Shown here piece after piece: positions 25,949 through 34,034 of a stretch of DNA of 64,000 nucleotides. The DNA is from DASXHZ01 sp036488085 (GTDB lineage: Bacteria; Acidobacteriota; Thermoanaerobaculia; Gp7-AA8). Position 1 is the first letter of the stretch, and each line of letters starts with the position of its first letter. Under the pieces are notes generated by a model. It did no database searches. It had not been told where the DNA came from and saw only the letters and a program-made list of their open reading frames with translations. The position numbers and the translations under genes are program-made. Location of the stretch: positions 47,886 through 111,885 of the forward strand of contig DASXHZ010000024.1 in the NCBI GenBank assembly GCA_036488085.1, read 5' to 3'.

Positions 25949-28786
25949 CTAGAACCTGGCGCGGACGGAGAATTGGTACTCGCGCCCGGGCTCGACGTTG
26001 TTGATGCCGCCGAGCGGAGTGCCGAAGGTGGTGAGGGGGGTGCCGTCGGCGTTGTTGCCCCACGTGCCGTTCCGCCCCACGACGTTGAGGTGATTGGTCA
26101 GGTTGAAGGCCTCGGCGCGCACGGCGAGCCGGACGCCGCGCTGGCTGCCGCGCTGGACCGTGAAGTCTTTCTCGATGAAGGCGTCGGCATCGAAGATGGA
26201 CGTTCCCTTGCCGGCGTTGCGTCCGACCACTTGGCCGTCGATGACAGGGCGATCGGTGGTCGCGGCGTCGCCGTTGTTGTCGGCGCCGGTGGTGATGTTG
26301 AACGGACGTCCGGAGGCCGTCGTGGCGACGCCGCCGATGACGACGTCGAACGGAATGCGACGCCAAAGCGTCAGCACGGCGCGGTTGCGCTGGTCGAGCA
26401 GCGAGTCGGCCCACTCGGACTGCGGCGAGTTGACGTCATTCGGATCGCCCCCCGGCGCGTCAGCCTCGATGTTGTTGGTGGCGTGCGAGCGGGTGTAGCT
26501 GAGCATCACGCCCGCGCGGTCTTCGAACGTCTTGCGCAGGTTGATCTGCACGCCGCGGTACTTGCTCTCGCCGAGGTTCGTGGTGACTAGGATGCGGCGA
26601 TAGCCGTTCGCGACAGGCGCGATGGGACGGGTGGCGTCGGCGGCATTTGCGGAACGGGTCTGCCCCGGCGCGGTCCGGACGAAGGCGGCCGGCGCGTTGG
26701 CGTCGAGGTTCCACGGGATGCCGGTGGTGTGGGTGTAGACGGCGTCGGCGGAGAGGAACCACTGGCGCGCCAGCTCGCGCTCGAAGCCGAGGGTCGCCTC
26801 GCGCGTCTCCGGATTGAGGAACGAGCCGGGATAGAAGCGGAGCTTCGAGACGTCGAAGAACTGGCTGTAGTACGCCGCGTCGCCGGGGCGGATCGTCACG
26901 TCGCGCGCCGGAACGGCGGCGCCGGCCGGGAACGACGTCACGGGCGTCAGCGAGGTCGGGAAGCCGAGCTGCCCCGGCGCGACGCTGAAGTTGAAGAAGC
27001 CGGTCGGACCGCCGAGCGCCCAGGTCGCGACGATGTTCGACTGGACCTGCGAATAGAAGACGCCGTAGCCGCCGCGAAGGACGGTGCGGTTGTCGCCGCC
27101 GAGGTTGTAGGCGAAGCCGAGACGCGGCGCGAGGTTGTTCGTGTCGTCGGTGAGCTGCTGGCGGTCGTAGCGGAGGCCGAGATTGACCGTCAGCGCGGTC
27201 ATCGGATGCCAGTCGTCCTGGACGAAGAGCGACCAGAGGCGATCGGTGACTTTGTACGACGCGTTGCCGAAGCCGTCGGTGTAGCGCGCGACGTCGTTGA
27301 TCGTGAGCGCCGAGGTCGGCGTCGTCGCCGGGATGCCGGTCTTGAAGGTGAACTGCCCGAGCGAGAACGGCGCGCCGAACTCCTGGCCGTTGCCGCCGGA
27401 ACGCGAGCGGATGAAGTCGCCGCCGAAGCGCAGCGAGTGGCTCGCGTACGTCGAGCTGACGGTGTCGGCGAGCTGGTACTGCCGGTTGAAGAGCGATGCG
27501 GAGCGCGACTCCCCTTCGGTCGATACCCCGGGACGTACGAGCTGCGTCGACGGGGCGAGCGGCGTGAACTCCGTGATCGGCGAGCCGTCCTCGCGGACGA
27601 CGCGCGCCTCGTTGAAGAATGAACTGCCGATGACCGCGGTGTCGGTTGCGGCGATCGCGTTCGTGGCACGGCGGAAGGTGCGGCCGGCGCTCGGAAGCGT
27701 CACGCCGCCGACGACGTCGGCCGGGTTGGTGTCGCTGAAACGATCGATGTTGCCGCGCAGCATGAGGTGATTGGCCGAGGAGAGCTCGTCGTCGACGCGG
27801 ACGAGGGCGAGGGTCTGGTGGAAGTCGCCGGTGTAGACGCCCGGAGCGAGCGCGGAGGTGATGACCGAGTCGCGGTTCTGGCGGTTGTATTCGATGGAGC
27901 CGAGGATGTGGATGCGATCCTTCACGATCGGGCCGGAGAGCGTCGCGCTTCCCTGTTTCAGGACGTCCTTGGTCGAGAGGTTCGTCACCGGCGCGCTCGC
28001 TTCCGGTCCGGCGGGGCGGTCCAGCAGAACGACGTCGCCGAGAAAGCCGTTCGTGCCGGCTTTCGTGACGACGTTGATCGCGCTGCCGGTGGTGCGGCCG
28101 TATTCGGCGCTGAAGGCGTTCGTGAGAACGGTGAAGTCCTGGACAGCGGAGACCGGAACGTTGGTGAAGATCGTCTGGCGGCCCCACGCGTCGTCGGCCG
28201 ACGCGCCGTCGAGCGCGATCGTCGTCTGGCGCCGCCCGCCTCCGTTGATGACGAAGAGGGTGTTGTTGAGGAACAGATCACCAGTGCCGCGCGCGGGGCG
28301 GACGGCGGAGTTGAGGAGCGGCAGGGACGTCAGCTTTCGGCCGGCGATCGGGATCGTGCGGATTGCGACGTCGTCGAGGCGGGTCCCGAGCTCGGGCGAG
28401 TCGTTGCGGACGTGCTCGGTCGTACCGTAGACGGTGACCGCTTCGCTGACCGCTTCCGGCGCCACTCTCACCTGAAAGGTTGCCGTCTCGTTTGCGCGGA
28501 GGCTGAACGGCCCCTGCGCCGTTTCCGCGAAGCCTTCCTTGGAGACGCGGAGGCGGTAGGTCCCGGCCACCGGGACCGCGCCGAGGGTGAACTCCCCGCG
28601 GGAATCTGTGTTCGTGGTGCGGTGCGCGCCGCTGGAGACGTTGTCGAGCGTCACGGCGGCGCCGGAAACGCGGCCGCCGACGGCGTCGACGACGCTCCCG
28701 CGGATTGATGCGGTGTCGGTGCTTTGCGCCAGCACGGCAGCGGCGAAAAGCAGCGCGCACGCGGCCATGCCGAGTGTGCGAATCAT
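25949..28786 (-). CDS. TonB-dependent receptor with carboxypeptidase-like regulatory domain (Oar-like)
   Basis: 945 residues with AAGGAGAG before ATG 28786. Signal peptide 1-20. A CarboxypepD_reg/Ig-like domain (about 25-110, SIRGSVVDAVGGRVSGAAVTL and GTYRLRVSKEGF) precedes the plug (about 125-240, with DGASADDAW) and a long beta-barrel ending YQFSVRARF. This is the Oar/TonB-dependent family abundant in Acidobacteriota. It imports an unknown ligand, probably a glycan or peptide, across the outer membrane using TonB; a TonB protein is encoded at 52830. A palindromic element lies just upstream. Confidence 0.9.
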   Translation of the reverse strand: MIRTLGMAACALLFAAAVLAQSTDTASIRGSVVDAVGGRVSGAAVTLDNVSSGAHRTTNTDSRGEFTLGAVPVAGTYRLRVSKEGFAETAQGPFSLRANETATFQVRVAPEAVSEAVTVYGTTEHVRNDSPELGTRLDDVAIRTIPIAGRKLTSLPLLNSAVRPARGTGDLFLNNTLFVINGGGRRQTTIALDGASADDAWGRQTIFTNVPVSAVQDFTVLTNAFSAEYGRTTGSAINVVTKAGTNGFLGDVVLLDRPAGPEASAPVTNLSTKDVLKQGSATLSGPIVKDRIHILGSIEYNRQNRDSVITSALAPGVYTGDFHQTLALVRVDDELSSANHLMLRGNIDRFSDTNPADVVGGVTLPSAGRTFRRATNAIAATDTAVIGSSFFNEARVVREDGSPITEFTPLAPSTQLVRPGVSTEGESRSASLFNRQYQLADTVSSTYASHSLRFGGDFIRSRSGGNGQEFGAPFSLGQFTFKTGIPATTPTSALTINDVARYTDGFGNASYKVTDRLWSLFVQDDWHPMTALTVNLGLRYDRQQLTDDTNNLAPRLGFAYNLGGDNRTVLRGGYGVFYSQVQSNIVATWALGGPTGFFNFSVAPGQLGFPTSLTPVTSFPAGAAVPARDVTIRPGDAAYYSQFFDVSKLRFYPGSFLNPETREATLGFERELARQWFLSADAVYTHTTGIPWNLDANAPAAFVRTAPGQTRSANAADATRPIAPVANGYRRILVTTNLGESKYRGVQINLRKTFEDRAGVMLSYTRSHATNNIEADAPGGDPNDVNSPQSEWADSLLDQRNRAVLTLWRRIPFDVVIGGVATTASGRPFNITTGADNNGDAATTDRPVIDGQVVGRNAGKGTSIFDADAFIEKDFTVQRGSQRGVRLAVRAEAFNLTNHLNVVGRNGTWGNNADGTPLTTFGTPLGGINNVEPGREYQFSVRARF

Positions 28787-28811
28787 GATGATCTCTCCTT
28801 CAAGTAGCCAT

Positions 28812-28891
28812 GGAGGGGCGGACGCCCTCGTCCGCCCACGCGGCGAAGCCGCGCTAACGCGCGGCAGGCGGACGAGGGCGTCCGCCTCTCC
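28812..28891. repeat. 20-bp perfect inverted repeat forming a cruciform element
   Basis: Arms at 28817-28836 and 28867-28886 are perfect reverse complements. Each arm is itself a GGCGGACG/CGTCCGCC hairpin, and a GCGGC-GAA-GCCGC hairpin lies in the middle. It is in the gap between the minus-strand genes 29554-28916 and 28786-25949. It looks like a REP/BIME-type intergenic element. Confidence 0.75.
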
Positions 28892-28915
28892 CGGAAAACC
28901 GGGCGCGCGCGGCGA

Positions 28916-29554
28916 TCAAACGTTCATGCGCGTCGACAGAAGGAGGGTGTCGCGCGCGACGGCGCGGAAGGTGGGACGTGTTCTGCGGAGGGTCGTCAGG
29001 CGCGCGGATGCACGCGGAACGGAGACGGTGGTCGAGACGCTGGGCGGTGCGATGCCCTCGGGCGATTCTTCGATCGGCCCGCCGGCGCTTTGCAGCGCGC
29101 CGGCATCGCGGTGGCGCACCTCGCGGTCGGCATCACGCCATTCGATGACGTGATCGCCGTCGAATCTCGCGGACTCGCCCTGCCCTTCGGTCGCCTTGCC
29201 GAAGGAGTCGTGCCGCGCGTAGTCCGGATCGATCGTGAACGAGCGCGGGATCGCGACGATCCGCTCGTGCACCTCATCGCCGGTGCGGATGAGAACGCGC
29301 GCGTCATGCGCCGCCACGTTCGGGACGCGGAAGCGGTACGAGCGGATGCTCGCGTCGAGGTGCGGCGTGATCCGGACGGCGTAATGCGCGCCGCCGTCCA
29401 CGGACAAAAACGCCTCCCACTCCTCGGCGCCCGCCGGCAGCGAGTCGATCGCGATGACGGCGTCGTGGCCGCCATGCAGCACCGGGTCGAGCCGCAACTG
29501 TTGCGCGAAGAGCGGCGACGCCGCGAAAACGGCCAGGAGGAGAAGGCGTTTCAT
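28916..29554 (-). CDS. Secreted hypothetical protein
   Basis: 212 residues with a signal peptide (MKRLLLLAVFAASPLFAQ). The first 110 mature residues look like a beta-sandwich (AVIAIDSLPAGAEEWEAFLSVDGGAHYAVRI, RFRVPNVAAHDARVLIRTG), reminiscent of Ig-like or FN3 modules. The C-terminal half is rich in charged and Ser/Thr residues and ends with an arginine-rich stretch. No catalytic motif. A TAATAT at 29576-29571 on the minus strand could be its -10 box. Divergent from the DUF11 gene by 47 bp. Confidence 0.65.
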   Translation of the reverse strand: MKRLLLLAVFAASPLFAQQLRLDPVLHGGHDAVIAIDSLPAGAEEWEAFLSVDGGAHYAVRITPHLDASIRSYRFRVPNVAAHDARVLIRTGDEVHERIVAIPRSFTIDPDYARHDSFGKATEGQGESARFDGDHVIEWRDADREVRHRDAGALQSAGGPIEESPEGIAPPSVSTTVSVPRASARLTTLRRTRPTFRAVARDTLLLSTRMNV

Positions 29555-29589
29555 TGCGGTTTTCAGCCGAAATATTACCGCACGTCCGC

Positions 29590-29595
29590 TAGACT
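29590..29595 (+). promoter_or_regulatory. -10-like box TAGACT, leaderless spacing
   Basis: TAGACT ends exactly 6 nt before ATG 29602, leaving no room for a ribosome-binding site. No TTGACA-like -35 is visible 16-18 bp upstream. Confidence 0.5.
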
Positions 29596-29601
29596 CCCCG
29601 C

Positions 29602-31371
29602 ATGACTCATTCGCGGATGTTTCCGATCGCGGTGTTCATTGCATTCGCCAGCTTGCCGGCCATCGCGCAAACGGCCGACCTCGCAATCAATAAGGTCGCC
29701 CCCTATTCGGGCTCCGCGTACGCAGGGGAGAACACGGTCTTCCGGCTCGACCTGTCGAACAACGGGCCCGGAACCGCAACGAGCGTGACGGTCACCGATG
29801 TCCTGCCTGCCGGTTTGACGTACCAGGGCGTCGACGCGAAGGGATTCACCTGCTCCGGGCCGGCGGTCGGCACGAACGGCACCGTGACCTGCACCGAAGC
29901 ATCGATGGCTACAAGCCCCTCCGCATCGATATTCGTATTCGTCGGTATCCCGGCCGCAACGCCGGGCGGCACGACCTTCAGCAATACGGCGACGATCAGC
30001 AGCGCCACATCCGATCCGACCCCGGGCAACAACTCGTCGACCGCCATGCTCATTACCGCCAGCGGCTCCGCGCCTGCCAGCGACATGCAGATGGCGAAGA
30101 CGGCGCCCACCGTCGCAACGCCGGGTCAGACGATCACGTACCACCTGGAGTTCGGATCGAATGCCGGGACGAAGTCGAACGTGACGGTGACGGACGTACT
30201 CCCGGCCGGCGTTACGTTTCAATCGGTCACCGTCAACGACCCCGCCTTCGAGGTCGGCTTCACCTGCACCACGCCGGCGGTCGGCGCCACCGGCACGGTT
30301 CAATGCAGCACGCCGCTGATGTTCAACTTGCCTTTCGCGGGGATCGACGTCGCCGTGAAGGTCGACCCTTCGGCTTCCGCCGGCACCTCGATCACGAACA
30401 GCGCGACCGTGTCGTCCACGACCCCCGATCCCGACGCGTCCAACAACACAGGCTCGGCGACGACGGTCGTCACCTCATCCAATACGGCGGATCTGGCGAT
30501 CACCAAAGTCGCGCCCTATTCGAACTTCGCGTACGCGGGGGAAAACACGGTCTTCGTTCTGACCGTGATGAGCAACGGGCCCGCGACCGCAACGGGTGTG
30601 ACGGTCACCGATGTCTTGCCTGCCGGCTTGACGTACCAGGGCGTCGACGCGCCGGGATTCACCTGCTCCGGGCCGCCGGTCGGCACGAACGGCACCGTGA
30701 CCTGTACCGAAGCATCGATGTCGAGCGCCCCCGCAGGGATCGATATCTTCGCCGGTATCCTGGCCGGCACGCCGGGCGGCACGACCTTCAGCAATACGGC
30801 GACGATCGCCGCCGTCACACCCGACGCAGTGCCGGGCAACAACTCGTCGACCGCCACGCTGACGACCAGTACCAGCTCCGCGCCTGCCAGCGATATGCAG
30901 ATGACGAAGACGGCGCCCGCCACCGCAAACCCCGGTGAAACGATCACCTACAATCTCGAGTTCGGATCGTTCGCTACGACGAAGTCGAACGTGACGGTGA
31001 CGGACGTACTCCCGGCAGGCGTCACGTTCCAGTCGGTCACGGCCGTCGGCCCCACCGAAGCCGGCTTCACCTGCACCACGCCGGCGGTCGGCACCAACGG
31101 CACGGTTCAGTGCAAGACGCCGCTGATGTTCAGCTTTCCTTTCGCAGGCTTCGACGTCGTCGTGAAGGTCGACCCATCGGTTCCCGTCGGGACCTCGATC
31201 ACCAACACCGCGACCGTGTCGTCCACGACTCCCGATCCCGACACGTCCAACAACAGCGGGTCGGCGACGACCGCCGTCGTCGCTCCGATTCCCGCACTCG
31301 ACCCGCTGGCGCTCGCGCTCCTCGGAATTCTGCTCTGCGCCATTTCACTGATCAAAGTCGCGGGCCGATAG
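29602..31371 (+). CDS. Secreted DUF11-repeat protein with IPTL-like C-terminal anchor
   Basis: 589 residues: signal peptide (MTHSRMFPIAVFIAFASLPAIAQ), then four DUF11 beta-sandwich domains of about 130 residues each with the signatures VTVTDVLPAG and GTTFSNTATI. They form two nearly identical pairs: the block beginning ADLAINKVAPYS repeats 271 residues later as ADLAITKVAPYS, a tandem duplication also clear in the DNA (813-nt period). The C-terminus is IPALDPLALALLGILLCAIS then a basic end, resembling IPTL-CTERM exosortase sorting signals. Probably a surface adhesin or structural protein. Confidence 0.85.
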   Translation: MTHSRMFPIAVFIAFASLPAIAQTADLAINKVAPYSGSAYAGENTVFRLDLSNNGPGTATSVTVTDVLPAGLTYQGVDAKGFTCSGPAVGTNGTVTCTEASMATSPSASIFVFVGIPAATPGGTTFSNTATISSATSDPTPGNNSSTAMLITASGSAPASDMQMAKTAPTVATPGQTITYHLEFGSNAGTKSNVTVTDVLPAGVTFQSVTVNDPAFEVGFTCTTPAVGATGTVQCSTPLMFNLPFAGIDVAVKVDPSASAGTSITNSATVSSTTPDPDASNNTGSATTVVTSSNTADLAITKVAPYSNFAYAGENTVFVLTVMSNGPATATGVTVTDVLPAGLTYQGVDAPGFTCSGPPVGTNGTVTCTEASMSSAPAGIDIFAGILAGTPGGTTFSNTATIAAVTPDAVPGNNSSTATLTTSTSSAPASDMQMTKTAPATANPGETITYNLEFGSFATTKSNVTVTDVLPAGVTFQSVTAVGPTEAGFTCTTPAVGTNGTVQCKTPLMFSFPFAGFDVVVKVDPSVPVGTSITNTATVSSTTPDPDTSNNSGSATTAVVAPIPALDPLALALLGILLCAISLIKVAGR

Positions 31372-31373
31372 AC

Positions 31374-32351
31374 GTGGAGAGCACCCGAGTCGCGATCGTC
31401 GGTGCCGGGCCGATCGGCCTGGAGTTGGCCGTGGCGCTGAAAGTGGAAGGCATCGACTACCTGCAGTTCGACGCCTCCTCGATCGGCGCGACGATCGGCT
31501 GGTACCCGCAGCAGATGCTCTTTCACTCCAACGCCGAGCGTCTCGCCATCTCCGGCGTCGCGATCCAAACTGCGGACCAGCAGAAGCCGACGCGCGAGGA
31601 GTACCTCGCCTATCTGCGTGCCGTCGTGCTCCAGTACGGCCTGCAGATCCGCAGCTACGAGCGCGTGCTGAACGTGACGCCGCTGTCCGCGGGTGGTTTC
31701 GAGGTCGTCACCTCGCGCTCCCGCGTCCACGCTTCGTTCGTCGTCATCGCCATCGGCTCGATGCACCGCCCCCGTCTCCTCGGCATCCCCGGCGAGTCGC
31801 TGCCGCATGTCGAGCACTACTTCCGCGAGCCGCACCCGTACTTCGGACAGCGGCTCGTCGTCATCGGCGGGAAGAACTCGGCGGTCGAGGCGGCGATCCG
31901 CTGCCAGCGCGCGGGCGCCGACGTCACGCTCGCGTACCGCCGCGCCGATTTCGATCCGGCGCACGTGAAGTTCTGGCTCCTGCCGGAGATCCGCTCCATG
32001 GCGCGCGACAACCGGGTGCGTGTGCTCTTCTCGCATACGCCGGTCGAGATCAACGAACGGTCGGTCGTCTTCGAGTCGCCGGAAGGGACGACGGAGGTGC
32101 CGGCGGACTTCGTCCTCTCGTTGACGGGCTACGAACAAGACACGTCGCTGCTCGAGGGCGCCGGCGTCGAGTTCCACGGGGAGGCGCGCGCGCCGCGCTA
32201 CGACGAAGAGACGATGGAGACGAACGTTCCCGGCCTCTTCATCGCCGGCACCGCGATCCAGGGGTCACCCGTGGGCCGCGTCCGGGTGATCGTGGAGAAC
32301 TGTCACGTGCATGTGCCGCGGATCGTAGAAGCCGTTATCCGTTATCCGTGA
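31374..32351 (+). CDS. YpdA-type FAD-dependent thiol/disulfide oxidoreductase
   Basis: 325 residues from GTG 31374, two bases after the DUF11 stop; the longer in-frame ORF back to 31110 is antifamily sequence overlapping that gene. The FAD-binding motif is VAIVGAGPIGLELAVA at the N-terminus, and the pyridine-nucleotide motif is VVIGGKNSAVEAAIR near 155. The C-terminal NVPGLFIAGTA closes the FAD site. This is the YpdA family, putative bacillithiol-disulfide reductase, which lacks a redox CxxC. Whether this organism makes bacillithiol is unknown. Its final residues (VIRYP) and stop are encoded by an intergenic palindrome. Confidence 0.85.
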   Translation: MESTRVAIVGAGPIGLELAVALKVEGIDYLQFDASSIGATIGWYPQQMLFHSNAERLAISGVAIQTADQQKPTREEYLAYLRAVVLQYGLQIRSYERVLNVTPLSAGGFEVVTSRSRVHASFVVIAIGSMHRPRLLGIPGESLPHVEHYFREPHPYFGQRLVVIGGKNSAVEAAIRCQRAGADVTLAYRRADFDPAHVKFWLLPEIRSMARDNRVRVLFSHTPVEINERSVVFESPEGTTEVPADFVLSLTGYEQDTSLLEGAGVEFHGEARAPRYDEETMETNVPGLFIAGTAIQGSPVGRVRVIVENCHVHVPRIVEAVIRYP

Positions 32352-32391
32352 TGCGTTATCCGAAACCCGCATCACGGATAACGGATAACGG
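32332..32391. repeat. CGTTAYNCG palindromic element A
   Basis: Perfect 24-bp inverted repeat: arms 32332-32355 and 32368-32391 around a 12-nt loop. Both arms are built of tandem CGTTATCCG-type units. It spans the end of the YpdA-like gene (its TGA is at 32349-32351) and the gap before a convergent gene ending at 32399, so it could act as a bidirectional terminator. Confidence 0.9.
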
Positions 32392-32398
32392 ATAACCT

Positions 32399-32878
32399 CT
32401 ACGCACTGCGCCGCAAAAGCGACGCATGCCACGAGTCGCGCGCTGGGCGTTCCCACGTCCCGCGACGGATGTCGCCGAGGGTGAGGGCGGTGGTGTCGAA
32501 GACGATCGTCGACTCGTTGGCGACGTCGCGCAGCTCGCTCCGCTTCGCGTCGCGCACGGCACCGGCGGGGTCGCGGTAGTAGACGCGGGTGGCGTCGAGC
32601 ATCGCTACGCCGAACTCGCGCTCCATCATCCGGACGAGCGCGAAGAGGCGATCGATCGAGCAGCCCGACTTCTCGGCGTCCTTGTCGGCCGCGACGATCA
32701 GGAAACGCTCCTCGCGCAGGTCGCGCGCGGCGAGCACCGGGACGTTGTGCGCCGCCCACGAATCGAGGAAGGCGTCGACGCGTTGCAGCATCGCCGCGGG
32801 GTCGCCGAGGGTGGGGCTGATCGGGAAAATCCAGATGTTCGCGTCGTCGGAAAGGCGGCTGATGTGGGTTCTCGGCAT
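32399..32878 (-). CDS. Conserved hypothetical protein (often misnamed ABC transporter ATPase)
   Basis: 159 residues. The pattern ANIWIFPISPTL...AFLDSWAAHNVPV, then EERFLIVAADKDAEKSGCSIDRL and MEREFGVAMLDATRVYYRD, matches a family known mainly from Bacteroidota, where it is labelled ABC transporter ATPase. No Walker motifs are present, so that label is not supported. The GCSID motif is the most conserved part I recall. Function is unknown. It is divergent from the TerB-like gene by 18 bp and convergent with the YpdA-like gene. Confidence 0.7.
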   Translation of the reverse strand: MPRTHISRLSDDANIWIFPISPTLGDPAAMLQRVDAFLDSWAAHNVPVLAARDLREERFLIVAADKDAEKSGCSIDRLFALVRMMEREFGVAMLDATRVYYRDPAGAVRDAKRSELRDVANESTIVFDTTALTLGDIRRGTWERPARDSWHASLLRRSA

Positions 32879-32884
32879 TCGGTT

Positions 32885-32890
32885 TAGACT
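32885..32890 (+). promoter_or_regulatory. -10-like box TAGACT, leaderless spacing
   Basis: TAGACT ends exactly 6 nt before the GTG start at 32897 and lies in the 18-bp gap between two divergent genes. No ribosome-binding site is possible between box and start. Confidence 0.5.
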
Positions 32891-32896
32891 CCGGTC

Positions 32897-33367
32897 GTGA
32901 GCTTCTCGCGTCTACTGGAACGCTTCAAAGACGGATTCTCTTCTCAATCGCCGGCCGGCACCAAAGGACAGGACCCGCTACGGCTGGCGACGGCCGCCGT
33001 CCTGCTGGAGATCGCGCACGCCGACGGCGTCTTCACGCCGGCCGAGGACGGCGACGTGGTCGGCTTCCTGAAAAATGCGTTCAGCCTCGACGAGGCCTCG
33101 GTGCGCGAGCTGCTGAAGACGGCCGACGAGATCCGCGCCCGCACCATCGATCACTTCGCGCTGACGAATTACATCCGCCGCAGCGCCACGCTCCAGGAGC
33201 GGATCGACATCGTCAAGACGATGTGGCGCGTCGCCTACTCCGACGGCCGCCTCACTGACTACGAGAACTATCTCGTCCGCAAGCTCGCCGACCTCCTCGG
33301 CATCGAGCACCGCGTCATGATCGACGCCAAGGTCGACGTCCTCCGCGAGCGCGGCGAAGCGGTGTAG
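32897..33367 (+). CDS. TerB-like protein
   Basis: 156 residues from GTG 32897. The helical core with LLEIAHADGVFTPAEDGDVVGFL and VAYSDGRLTDYENYLVRKLADLLGI carries the two acidic (A/S)DG-x3-E-like loops of TerB/DjlA-N domains, which bind metal in tellurite-resistance proteins. No other ter gene is nearby, so a role in tellurite resistance is not implied; stand-alone TerB proteins are widespread and of unknown function. Its TAG stop lies in a hairpin element. Confidence 0.8.
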   Translation: MSFSRLLERFKDGFSSQSPAGTKGQDPLRLATAAVLLEIAHADGVFTPAEDGDVVGFLKNAFSLDEASVRELLKTADEIRARTIDHFALTNYIRRSATLQERIDIVKTMWRVAYSDGRLTDYENYLVRKLADLLGIEHRVMIDAKVDVLRERGEAV

Positions 33368-33418
33368 GTTCGCACCAATGGGTCGGCTAAGAGCCGACCG
33401 CCCACACACGAACCCTAC
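33364..33418. repeat. Hairpin element of the GGNCGGCT family between convergent genes
   Basis: Inner arms GGGTCGGCT and AGCCGACC with a short loop; outer arms GTAGGTTCG (33364-33372) and CGAACCCTAC (33409-33418). The outer arms contain the TAG stop of the plus-strand gene (33365-33367) and the TAG stop of the minus-strand gene (33417-33415). Likely a bidirectional terminator. Related to the array at 25149. Confidence 0.75.
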
Positions 33419-34005
33419 ATGCGCCCGCCGCCGGCGCGGAAGAAGTCGAGCGTCGAGACGAGGGCATCGTTCAAGGCGTCGTCGAGTTGGTCGTTCGCGT
33501 TGCCGAGCTTCGCGAGGAGGTCTTTGAGCGCCAGTTTGTTGCGCCGAACTTCGTCGAGCTCGCGGAAGAGGACCGGCTGGACGTCGGCGGTCGTTGTGAG
33601 GATCTGGCGGTCGATGTCCTTGAGGTCCGCCGACGAGGCATTGTCGCGGCCATGGTCGACGATGTCTCTCGACTGCGAGATCGCAGTCTGCACCACCGAC
33701 GAGGCTGGAGGGTTTTCGGCCGCTTTTTTCGCCGCCGCCTCGATGTGGTCGTGCGCTTTCTCCAGCGCCGCGTGCTTCTGGAAGTCGTCGCTGAGCTCTC
33801 CCGCCGCGGCGACCATCTGCGCCACGATGAAGGAGTCCCGCTTCACGGCCGTCGAAAGGTCCTGCAACTGCGCCGCATATTGCTCGACGCCGTACATCAG
33901 CGGACCGGAGCGCGGAGGAGCGTCGCGGGGAAGCCTCTGGCGCTGCGCGTACACGGAGGACGAGGACGCAGACAACAGCACGAGCACCGCGGCAAGTTTT
34001 CGCAT
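33415..34005 (-). CDS. Secreted helical hypothetical protein
   Basis: 196 residues from ATG 34005 with a signal peptide (MRKLAAVLVLLSASSSSVYA). The longer ORF upstream overlaps the agmatinase gene antisense-free but lacks a signal and is rejected. The mature protein is entirely helical and charged (AQLQDLSTAVKRDSFIVAQMVAAAGELSDDFQKHAALEKAHDHIEAAAKKAAEN), with a coiled-coil look. No cysteines. Probably periplasmic; function unknown. It ends in the hairpin element shared with the TerB-like gene. Confidence 0.65.
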   Translation of the reverse strand: MRKLAAVLVLLSASSSSVYAQRQRLPRDAPPRSGPLMYGVEQYAAQLQDLSTAVKRDSFIVAQMVAAAGELSDDFQKHAALEKAHDHIEAAAKKAAENPPASSVVQTAISQSRDIVDHGRDNASSADLKDIDRQILTTTADVQPVLFRELDEVRRNKLALKDLLAKLGNANDQLDDALNDALVSTLDFFRAGGGRM

Positions 34006-34034
34006 GTTCGTTGGACGAAACAGCGGAGCGGGCG

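Noticed and set aside
31110..31373. N-terminal extension of the YpdA-like protein
   Set aside because: Arg/Asp-rich antisense-type sequence inside the DUF11 gene; the FAD motif starts normally after GTG 31374.
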